Assembly: GCA_910585965.1 (NCBI GenBank)
Contig: CAJUHH010000013.1
Span: 41,254 to 105,253 of the forward strand
Length of the DNA stretch: 64,000 nucleotides
Direction of reading: 5' to 3'
DNA from: an uncultured Lachnospiraceae bacterium
GTDB taxonomy: Bacteria; Bacillota; Clostridia; Lachnospirales; Lachnospiraceae
Position numbers and translations under genes: made by a program. Position 1 is the first letter of the stretch, and every line of letters begins with the position of its first letter. Positions 53,433 through 60,052 of this stretch are shown here, piece by piece. The notes below the pieces were generated by a model. It worked only from the letters and a program-made list of their open reading frames with translations, ran no database searches and was not told the origin of the DNA.

Positions 53433-54398
53433 ATGATGACGGAAAAAAATAACGGAACCTTTGGATATCGAGTAGACAGGCAAAGGGATGGGTGCGGGGA
53501 ATCCTGGATCGCGATTACGGATTATAAAGGAGGGCATGCCGAAGTGCATGTGCCGGAAAAGATAGATGGGATTGCTGTGAAAGCGTTGGCCAAAAAAGCC
53601 TTTTTGAGCAGAAAAAATCTCAAGAATGTATTTTTGCCGGAAAGTCTGGAAGAAGTGGGTGATTGGGCATTCGCCTACTGCACGGGCCTGGAAAACGTAT
53701 ATCTTCCAAAGAAAAACATAAAATTAGGCAGCGGTGTTTTTATGGAATGTCCTAAAATCAGGAAGATATATACATATGAGGCGAAGGAAGCAGAAAGAAT
53801 GCCGGCCGGCATAAATGGAAGCGGGGAAACGGGGCGGAAAATGGAGAAAGACCAGACTGCCGCGCTGCTGGCTGCCGCCGTGGCACTGGATGCGGAATAT
53901 CTGCTCGATATGGAGGAAGCAGGGACAGAGCAATGGATCTGGAAATGGGATGCCCGGATGAAAACGATCATGGAAATGGAAGACGGAGACGGGTACACGA
54001 AGATGATTTTATGCGGGGAAGAGGATTATGGATGCAGCCTGGAGGAGTTTATAAAGAATAAGAGAAAAAACAAAGTACGCCTAGCTATGCTGCGGCTGCT
54101 GAATCCGATCGGCCTTTCCGAAGAGAACGAAACTTTATGGAAGAAATACCTTTTGGAGCATACAAAGGGATGCCTGTCGGAGGAAACCTGGGAGGTGATA
54201 TTAAAGGAGCATGGATATGAAGAGGAGTATTTTCAGCTTTTTGCGGATATCGGAGGAATCAGGGAAGAGAACTTTGACGGGTTGCTGATTGATATGGGAG
54301 AAAATTATGCGGAAATGAAGGCATTTTTTATTAGCTGCAAAGAAAGGCTGATGGGCGGAAAAGATTTTTTTGACGCTATGTCGCTGGATAATTGGTGA
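53433..54398 (+). CDS. Leucine-rich-repeat (BspA-like) protein with unique C-terminus
   Basis: A 321-residue soluble protein without signal peptide. Residues about 35-115 carry two to three BspA/LRR_5-type repeats (KNLKNVFLPESLEEVGDWAF, GLENVYLPKKNIKLGSGVF). The C-terminal 200 residues are acidic and helical, not recognised (QTAALLAAAVALDAEYLLDM; LKEHGYEEEYFQLFADIGGI). The second half resembles ankyrin/helical scaffold folds only vaguely. It follows the MoxR gene by 27 bases and precedes a small acidic protein, and would be a cytoplasmic adaptor. Confidence 0.8.
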   Translation: MMTEKNNGTFGYRVDRQRDGCGESWIAITDYKGGHAEVHVPEKIDGIAVKALAKKAFLSRKNLKNVFLPESLEEVGDWAFAYCTGLENVYLPKKNIKLGSGVFMECPKIRKIYTYEAKEAERMPAGINGSGETGRKMEKDQTAALLAAAVALDAEYLLDMEEAGTEQWIWKWDARMKTIMEMEDGDGYTKMILCGEEDYGCSLEEFIKNKRKNKVRLAMLRLLNPIGLSEENETLWKKYLLEHTKGCLSEETWEVILKEHGYEEEYFQLFADIGGIREENFDGLLIDMGENYAEMKAFFISCKERLMGGKDFFDAMSLDNW

Positions 54399-54422
54399 CA
54401 GGGAAGAGAAGGGGGCAAGGCG

Positions 54423-54647
54423 ATGGATGAAAAGTTGATCGAGGATATTCTCAGGCATTTGGACAGTGAAACGCAGATGGGCGTGATGAGGATGAGCGTG
54501 GAAATGGATGAAAAAAGCTCCGGGGCTGCCCGGGTTTCACACAAATGCTGCAATATGTACGGAAGGCCGGCGAATGAAACGGTGGGGCTTCTGGATAGTT
54601 ATACGGATCTGAATGCAGGGAGGCCGGATAATGAAAAAAACGAGTAG
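54423..54647 (+). CDS. Small acidic protein of unknown function
   Basis: A 74-residue protein, last in the MutS-VWA-MoxR-LRR row and 24 bases after the LRR gene. It starts MDEKLIEDILRHLDSETQMG and contains a pair of cysteines in SHKCCNMYGRPA. It is not recognised. Its stop codon lies inside the left arm of the terminator that follows, so it is probably a real end-of-operon gene. Confidence 0.65.
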   Translation: MDEKLIEDILRHLDSETQMGVMRMSVEMDEKSSGAARVSHKCCNMYGRPANETVGLLDSYTDLNAGRPDNEKNE

Positions 54648-54676
54648 GGAAGAATTCCTTCCCTGCTCGTTTTCTG
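54641..54676 (+). terminator. Terminator of the accessory operon
   Basis: CGAGTAGGGAAG / CTTCCCTGCTCG (54641-54652 and 54658-54669), 12 bp with one mismatch, is followed by TTTTCTG. The left arm includes the preceding stop codon. Confidence 0.8.
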
Positions 54677-54699
54677 TCACGGGCTATTGCCCGATGAAT

Positions 54700-55173
54700 T
54701 TATAAGGAAGAAAATATGTATGAAAGAGAAGATACAATACAGTTAAAAGCAAAGAAAGCCATAATAACAGTTACAACGATAGACTGCGTTCGATTACTTT
54801 GCATGGGTTTCCTGAATTCTTCTACAATAGACTGGGAAGGGTCGGAAGGAATATAGCAAACCTGGCAATTGCTGCCGACATTGTAGTGTCCTTTTCTTTT
54901 TTCTGCAAAATCCAAGCTCACGGTGTAATTCTTGGAGTCAACCGTATACGATATCACAGGATACTCATTGGTCCAGCGGAAAGAACGGTTCCGGCGGCGG
55001 ACACTTACTACCTCGCTGATACGGCCCTCTGCTTTGCCAGTCATTTCATGCGCACGGTTTAATAAGCCGTTCATCTTTTGGAAGCGACGGAAAAAAGTCC
55101 ATGCGACAAAGGCAAGAAGGAGACCAAAAACAAGAGCAATGGCTCCTGAGACAAGATAAAAACTGCTATCCAT
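54700..55173 (-). CDS. DUF3592-like membrane protein
   Basis: A 157-residue membrane protein with helices near residues 6-28 (LVSGAIALVFGLLLAFVAWT) and 133-155. The region between has RRRNRSFRWTNEYPVISYTV and VGSNCQVCYIPSDPSQSIVE, the pattern of DUF3592 proteins (YPVVxYxVxG followed by GxxVxVxYxPxxP). Function unknown. AGGAGGT precedes the start. Encoded opposite to the neighbouring accessory operon. Confidence 0.82.
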   Translation of the reverse strand: MDSSFYLVSGAIALVFGLLLAFVAWTFFRRFQKMNGLLNRAHEMTGKAEGRISEVVSVRRRNRSFRWTNEYPVISYTVDSKNYTVSLDFAEKRKGHYNVGSNCQVCYIPSDPSQSIVEEFRKPMQSNRTQSIVVTVIMAFFAFNCIVSSLSYIFSSL

Positions 55174-55258
55174 AATAAATACCTCCTATATTGTAAATAT
55201 TGATACTATTTTGCAAATGTAATTTTATAATAAACGGGAAAAAAATGCAAGAGGGGGG

Positions 55259-55633
55259 AAAATCAATTTTGGCAATTTTGGCGGACGGCATAGGCGCAGC
55301 TCTCTGGAGAACCGGGCCAGGGGACGGGCAGGGGGGGCGGCAAGGGGAAAGGAGATTTTTCTGGAGCATACAATCAGTCATTTCACTAATGAAATGGGGA
55401 AGTGTTATGAAACCGACCGGGTCGGAAGCAACGGACATCCTGTCCACGCTTCCTGAAATTGCCATCCATGGCAATTTCACCCTGGGATATTCGACCATTT
55501 CATAAGTGAAATGGCTGATTGTATGTAACAGAAAAATCTCCTTTCCCCTTGCCGCCCCCTCTGCCCGTCCCCTGGCCCGGTTCTCCAGAGAGCTGCGCCT
55601 ATGCCGTCCGCCCAAATTGCCAAAATTGATTTT
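55259..55633 (+). repeat. Foldback element A: 105-bp inverted arms, conserved core
   Basis: Arms 55259-55363 and 55529-55633 are inverted copies with 103 of 105 positions matching. The 165-nt core (55364-55528) begins and ends with a further imperfect inverted repeat (CATACAATCAG, then CATTTCACT and ATGAAATGG). Its centre contains three compact hairpins: CCGACCGGGTCGG, GGAAGC...GCTTCC enclosing GGACATCCTGTCC, and GAAATTGCCAT/ATGGCAATTTC. The left arm is strongly G-rich. No transposase or sensible reading frame is present. Short open frames across it are artefacts of the palindrome. Its core recurs inverted at element B. Confidence 0.93.
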
Positions 55634-55660
55634 CAGGTGGTGGGGAGAGGGGGATATTAT

Positions 55661-55691
55661 AAAAACCATCGGGAAAATTCCGATGGTTTTT
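55661..55691 (-). terminator. Terminator of tRNA-Ser
   Basis: On the minus strand AAAAACCATCGG pairs with CCGATGGTTTTT (arms about 55680-55691 and 55661-55673), giving a stem that ends in a T tract right after the tRNA 3' end. Confidence 0.85.
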
Positions 55692-55693
55692 GA

Positions 55694-55781
55694 CGGAGAT
55701 GGAGAGATTTGAACTCTCGCGCCGGTTGCCCGACCTACCGCATTTCGAGTGCGGACCCTTCAGCCACTTGGGTACATCTCC
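55694..55781 (-). tRNA. tRNA-Ser (anticodon CGA)
   Basis: An 88-nt class II tRNA on the minus strand. The acceptor stem is GGAGATG / CATCTCC with discriminator G. The anticodon stem-loop CCGCA-CTCGAAA-TGCGG gives anticodon CGA, reading UCG. A long variable arm (GTCGGGCAACCGGC region) and T loop GTTCAAATC are present. CCA is not encoded. It is flanked by two inverted foldback elements. Confidence 0.96.
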
Positions 55782-55815
55782 ATAAAATGATATAAAATAT
55801 AAAAGAACAGATTTT

Positions 55816-55844
55816 ATTCTATCTTATATTTTCAATTTTATCAA
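55816..55844 (-). promoter_or_regulatory. Promoter of tRNA-Ser
   Basis: On the minus strand TTGATA (55844-55839), a 17-bp spacer and TAGAAT (55821-55816), about 30 bp upstream of the tRNA 5' end. Confidence 0.6.
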
Positions 55845-55865
55845 GATGAAATTATAATTTTTATA

Positions 55866-56228
55866 GAAATCAGTTTCGGGAAGCAGCGGGGGCGGCCCTA
55901 GGCCGGGTGGGAGGCAGGGGAAAAGGCGGGCAAAGGGAGCGGCAGGAAGAAGGGGGATTTTTCTGTTGCGTACAATCAGTCATTTCACTTATGAAATGGC
56001 TGAAAAGCTCAGGGGGAAATTGCCATGGATGGCAATTTCAGGAAGCGTGGACAGGATGTCCGTTGCTTCCGACCCGGTCGGTTTCATGACACTTCCCCAT
56101 TTCATTAGTGAAATCTGATTGGAAGCTCCAGAAAAATCCCCCTTCTTCCTGCCGCTCCCTTTGCCCGCCTTTTCCCCTGCCTCCCACCCGGCCTAGGGCC
56201 GCCCCCGCTGCTTCCCGAAATTGATTTC
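55866..56228 (-). repeat. Foldback element B: 100-bp inverted arms, conserved core inverted
   Basis: Arms 55866-55965 and 56129-56228 match as inverted copies at 99 of 100 positions. The 163-nt core (55966-56128) is the reverse complement of element A's core at clearly high identity, including the same three inner hairpins. The arms differ from those of A over about 80 central nucleotides. Both share the outer end AAATCAATTT and the inner end GATTTTTCTG next to the core. The left arm on the plus strand is again G-rich. No protein-coding capacity is evident. Confidence 0.93.
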
Positions 56229-56277
56229 TGTTTACCATAAGCCCTCAAATTTTGCCGAAAATATATGAAAACATCAG

Positions 56278-56306
56278 TTGTGGTAAAAAGTAAATTATTA
56301 TATAAT
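56278..56306 (+). promoter_or_regulatory. Promoter of pfkA
   Basis: TTGTGG (56278-56283), a 17-bp spacer and TATAAT (56301-56306), 50 bp downstream of foldback element B and 63 bp before the pfkA start. Confidence 0.65.
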
Positions 56307-56369
56307 GAAAGAACGAGTGAATAGCAAGGGCTTGAAAAGAGCCGGAGGAAGCTTAAAGGAGGATGAGTA

Positions 56370-57443
56370 ATGAAAAGAATCGGGATGTTGACCAGCGGCG
56401 GTGACTGCCAGGCATTGAATGCGGCAATGCGCGGAGTGGCGAAATGCCTTTTCCACAGCGGGGAAGAATTGGAAATGTACGGTTTTTTGGAGGGGTACAA
56501 AGGGCTTATATATGGCAATTTCCGTATGTTGACCCCTGCTGATTTTTCAGGGGTGCTGACAAAGGGAGGAACTATATTGGGAAGCTCCAGGACTCCTTTT
56601 AAGCAGATCAGGGAGCCGGATGAAAACGGTTTGGACAAGGTAGAAGCGATGAAGCAGAATTATTACAAGCTTCGTTTGGACTGTCTGGTGATTTTAGGGG
56701 GGAACGGCACCCATAAGACGGCAAATTTGCTGCGCAGCGAGGGGCTGAACGTAGTGACGCTGCCGAAGACTATCGATAATGACCTGTGGGGAACGGATAT
56801 GACTTTCGGATTCCAGAGCGCGGTAAATATTGCAACGGACGCAATCGACTGTATCCATACAACGGCGGCATCCCACGGGCGCGTGTTTATCGTGGAAGTT
56901 ATGGGACATAAAGTGGGTTATCTGACATTGAACGCCGGAATGGCGGGCGGTGCGGATATCATATTGATTCCTGAGATTCCTTATGATATTAAGAAAGTGA
57001 TTGAAAAGATAGAAGAAAGAAATAAAAACGGCAGCAAATTTACTATTCTGGCAGTGGCAGAAGGCGCGATTTCGAAAGCGGACGCAAAGCTGTCGAAAAA
57101 AGAGTTTAAAGAGAAGATGAAGAATTATAAATATCCGTCCGTTTCTTATGAGATCGCGGCAAAGATCCAGGAGAAGACGGGATATGACGTGAGGGTGACG
57201 GTACCCGGCCATACACAAAGAGGTGGAAGCCCCTGCCCGTATGACAGAGTATTTGCCAGCAGGCTCGGTTCGGAAGCAGGCAAGCTTATTTTAAAAGGCG
57301 AATATGGATTTATGGTAGGTTATCGAAACAGGGAAGTTGTCAAAGTGCCGCTGGAAGAAGTGGCGGGCAAGCTGAAAATGGTAGCTCCGGATGCGAGCAT
57401 CGTGAAGGAGGCAAAACTGCTGGGAATCAGCTTTGGCGATTAA
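56370..57443 (+). CDS. pfkA: 6-phosphofructokinase
   Basis: A 357-residue phosphofructokinase that commits fructose-6-phosphate to glycolysis. N-terminal phosphate loop MLTSGGDCQALNAAMRG, catalytic TIDNDLWGTD (about residues 134-143), FGFQSAV and the substrate segment EVMGHKVGYLTLNAGMAGGA are present. Two positions are unusual: GGDCQALN replaces GGDAPGMN, and LGGNGTHK near residue 110 has Asn in place of the Mg-binding Asp of GGDGS, while the following Gly favours ATP over pyrophosphate. It is about 35 residues longer than E. coli PfkA. GGAGGATGAGTA-type ribosome site upstream. Confidence 0.92.
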   Translation: MKRIGMLTSGGDCQALNAAMRGVAKCLFHSGEELEMYGFLEGYKGLIYGNFRMLTPADFSGVLTKGGTILGSSRTPFKQIREPDENGLDKVEAMKQNYYKLRLDCLVILGGNGTHKTANLLRSEGLNVVTLPKTIDNDLWGTDMTFGFQSAVNIATDAIDCIHTTAASHGRVFIVEVMGHKVGYLTLNAGMAGGADIILIPEIPYDIKKVIEKIEERNKNGSKFTILAVAEGAISKADAKLSKKEFKEKMKNYKYPSVSYEIAAKIQEKTGYDVRVTVPGHTQRGGSPCPYDRVFASRLGSEAGKLILKGEYGFMVGYRNREVVKVPLEEVAGKLKMVAPDASIVKEAKLLGISFGD

Positions 57444-57464
57444 GATATAAAGATATAGAGGTTT

Positions 57465-59033
57465 GTGATGTCTTATACAGCATTGTACCGTAAGTTCCGC
57501 CCCGGAAGCTTTGAAGAGGTAAAGGGGCAGGACCATATAGTAACTACATTGACGAATCAGATAAAGGCAGAACGTATCGGACACGCTTATCTTTTCTGCG
57601 GAACCCGGGGGACAGGGAAAACCACCATTGCCAAGATTTTTGCAAAGGCCGTAAACTGCGAACATCCGGCGGATGGGAATCCCTGCGGGGAATGCGCCCT
57701 TTGCAGGGCGATCGCATCGGGCGCGAGCATGAATGTCATTGAAATTGATGCCGCTTCCAATAACGGGGTGGATAATATCCGTGAAATTGTGGATGAAGTG
57801 TCCTATTCCCCTGCAGAAGGGAAATATAAGGTTTATATCATCGACGAAGTCCATATGCTTTCCATGGGGGCATTTAATGCGCTTCTTAAAACGTTGGAGG
57901 AGCCGCCGTCTTATGTCATTTTTATTTTGGCGACAACGGAAGTGCATAAGATACCGATCACAATTTTGTCCAGATGTCAGAGGTATGATTTTAAAAGAAT
58001 AACAATAGATACTATTGTTGGAAGAATGCGGGAACTGATGGAAGCGGAGGCGGTCAGGGTTGAGGAAAGAGCTTTGCGCTATATCGCCAAAACCGCCGAT
58101 GGTTCTATGCGCGATGCACTCAGCCTGTTGGACCAGTGTATTGCTTTTCACTTTGGAGAAGAATTAACTTACGATAAAGCGCTGGAGGTCCTGGGAGCAG
58201 TAGATACCTCTGTATTCGGCCGTTTATTCGAACTTGTGCTGGAGGAAAATGTAACAGGATGCATAGAACTGCTGGAGGAGATCGTTATCCAGGGAAGGGA
58301 GCTTTCCCAGTTTGTCATAGATTTTACATGGTATTTGCGGAATCTTCTGCTGGCCAGGAGTTCGGAAAATATAGAAGATGTAATTGATGTGTCTACGGAA
58401 AATATGGAAAGGCTGGCGGCAGAGGCTCAGATGACGGATGCCAATACGCTGATGCGATATATCCGTATCTTTTCCGAGCTTTCAGGACAGATCAGATATG
58501 CATCCCAGAAGAGGATATTGATCGAGGTAGCGCTGATCAAATTGTGCCGGCCGGGCATGGAGACGGACATAGATTCTCTTTTAGCCCGTATACGGGATCT
58601 GGAGAAAAAAATAGAAAGCGGCGTAACTTTTGCGCCGCAGAAAACTATAATAGACGAACCGGAAAACGGGAAAAAGGAAAAGGCACCGATGGAAGAGCTG
58701 CCAAAAGCCGTTCCTGCGGAGGTAAAAAAAGCAGTGGAACGCTGGGCATCTATTGTAGCCGGAATGGGCCAGCCCATGAAAACTTATCTGAAGGATGCAC
58801 GCCTTAGTCTTGGCGGGGACAATAAACTGATGGTGGTGGTGGAAGAAGGGCTTGCCTCGGATTACCTGATGAAAAATCCTGAGAACAGGGAATTGCTGGA
58901 AAGGGCGGTTTGTGAAGCCGTTCAAAGGGAAATCCAGGTGGAAATCCAAAGCATTGCGGAGAATCAGGCATTTGAGGATTCTTATATTGACTTAAGCAAG
59001 ATGATCCGTATGGAGATAGAAGTGGAAGACTAG
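57465..59033 (+). CDS. dnaX: DNA polymerase III subunit gamma/tau
   Basis: The 522-residue clamp-loader ATPase. Domain I has Walker A GTRGTGKTT (about residue 45), the zinc module CEHPADGNPCGECALC and Walker B VYIIDEVHML; sensor 1 is FILATTEVHKIP followed by SRCQRYDF. Domains II-III run to about residue 365. The C-terminal region (EKAPMEELPKAVPAEVKKAV onward) corresponds to tau. It is followed 20 bp later by ybaB and then recR, as in most Firmicutes. A run of seven A at codons 381-382 lies at the gamma/tau boundary. Confidence 0.96.
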   Translation: MMSYTALYRKFRPGSFEEVKGQDHIVTTLTNQIKAERIGHAYLFCGTRGTGKTTIAKIFAKAVNCEHPADGNPCGECALCRAIASGASMNVIEIDAASNNGVDNIREIVDEVSYSPAEGKYKVYIIDEVHMLSMGAFNALLKTLEEPPSYVIFILATTEVHKIPITILSRCQRYDFKRITIDTIVGRMRELMEAEAVRVEERALRYIAKTADGSMRDALSLLDQCIAFHFGEELTYDKALEVLGAVDTSVFGRLFELVLEENVTGCIELLEEIVIQGRELSQFVIDFTWYLRNLLLARSSENIEDVIDVSTENMERLAAEAQMTDANTLMRYIRIFSELSGQIRYASQKRILIEVALIKLCRPGMETDIDSLLARIRDLEKKIESGVTFAPQKTIIDEPENGKKEKAPMEELPKAVPAEVKKAVERWASIVAGMGQPMKTYLKDARLSLGGDNKLMVVVEEGLASDYLMKNPENRELLERAVCEAVQREIQVEIQSIAENQAFEDSYIDLSKMIRMEIEVED

Positions 59034-59053
59034 GAAACAGGGAGGAAAAGGAA

Positions 59054-59404
59054 ATGGCAAAACGAGGCGGTTTCCCGGGCGGGATGCCTGGCAATATGAA
59101 CAACATAATGAAACAGGCACAGAGGATGCAGCGCCAGATGGAGGAAAATCAGAAGGAACTGGAAACGAAGGAGTTTTCGGCGGCGGCCGGAGGCGGCGCG
59201 GTGGAAGTGACGGTGACGGGAAAAAAAGAAGTGGTGAAGGTAAAGCTTTCGGAAGAAGTGGTGGACCCGGATGATATTGAAATGCTGGAAGACCTGATTA
59301 TGGCGGCGACGAATGAGGCGATTCGTAAGGCAGAAGAAGCCAATGCGGAAGTAATGAATAAGATGGCAGGGGGATTGGGCCTTGGAGGAGGCTTCCCGTT
59401 CTAA
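59054..59404 (+). CDS. YbaB/EbfC nucleoid-associated protein
   Basis: A 116-residue DNA-binding protein of the YbaB/EbfC family. The typical N-terminus (MAKRGGFPGGMPGNMNNIMK), a coiled-coil AQRMQRQMEENQKELE, the beta strand VEVTVTGKKEVVKVKLSEEV and the helix AATNEAIRKAEEANAEVMNK are all present, with a Gly/Phe-rich tail. It forms tweezer-like dimers on DNA. Its stop codon overlaps the recR start by one base. Confidence 0.94.
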   Translation: MAKRGGFPGGMPGNMNNIMKQAQRMQRQMEENQKELETKEFSAAAGGGAVEVTVTGKKEVVKVKLSEEVVDPDDIEMLEDLIMAATNEAIRKAEEANAEVMNKMAGGLGLGGGFPF

Positions 59405-60000
59405 TGGATTTATATAGCGGACACATTAACAGATTAATCGACGAGCTGGCGGCGCTCCCGGGAATCGGGGCAAAGTCCGCGCAGCGCCTGGCATTCCATA
59501 TGATTAATATGCCCAGGGAAAAAGTGGAGCGTCTGGCGAAGACGATGGTGGATGCCAGGGAAAACGTTCGTTACTGCAAGGAGTGCTATACCCTTACGGA
59601 TCAGGAACTATGCCCTGTCTGCAGCAATCGGAAAAGAGACCATAACACGATTATGGTGGTGGAGAACAGCAGGGATCTGGCGGCTTATGAAAAAACCGGA
59701 AAGTATGAAGGGGTATACCATGTATTGCACGGGGCGATTTCCCCGATGCTGGGAATCGGGCCGAATGATATTCGGTTAAAGGAATTAATGGCAAGGCTGG
59801 AGGGCGACGTAGACGAAGTGATCGTAGCTACGAATTCCAGTCTGGAAGGGGAAACAACGGCTATGTATATTGGAAAACTGATCAAACCGACCGGTATCAG
59901 GGTGACAAGGATTGCCAGCGGCGTTCCGGTGGGGGGCGATCTGGAATATATCGATGAGGTGACGTTGCTCAGGGCGCTGGAAGGAAGAACCGAATTATAA
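59404..60000 (+). CDS. recR: Recombination mediator RecR
   Basis: This 198-residue ring-forming protein loads RecA with RecO in gap repair. An N-terminal helix-hairpin-helix (LAALPGIGAKSAQRLAFHMI), a four-cysteine zinc finger (CKECYTLTDQELCPVC, about residues 57-72) and the Toprim domain (IMVVENSRDLAAYEKTGKYE, then VIVATNSSLEGETTAMYIG) are intact. The length matches the family (about 198). It ends the dnaX-ybaB-recR operon. Confidence 0.97.
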   Translation: MDLYSGHINRLIDELAALPGIGAKSAQRLAFHMINMPREKVERLAKTMVDARENVRYCKECYTLTDQELCPVCSNRKRDHNTIMVVENSRDLAAYEKTGKYEGVYHVLHGAISPMLGIGPNDIRLKELMARLEGDVDEVIVATNSSLEGETTAMYIGKLIKPTGIRVTRIASGVPVGGDLEYIDEVTLLRALEGRTEL

Positions 60001-60052
60001 AAACAGGCCTGGGCTTTAACGCCGCAGGGAAAAAGAAAGGCGGAGCAGGAAA

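Noticed and set aside
55200..55712. Open frames of 101, 68 and 167 residues across foldback element A
   Set aside because: They exist because the palindromic G/C-rich arms are free of stops in several frames; they lack ribosome sites, run through the hairpins and have no protein-like composition.
55259..56228. CRISPR array or insertion sequence
   Set aside because: There are only two large inverted-arm units, no short regular repeats with spacers, no cas genes and no transposase.
55907..56638. Open frames of 60, 66 and 177 residues across foldback element B
   Set aside because: Same reason as element A; the longest one also runs antisense through pfkA.
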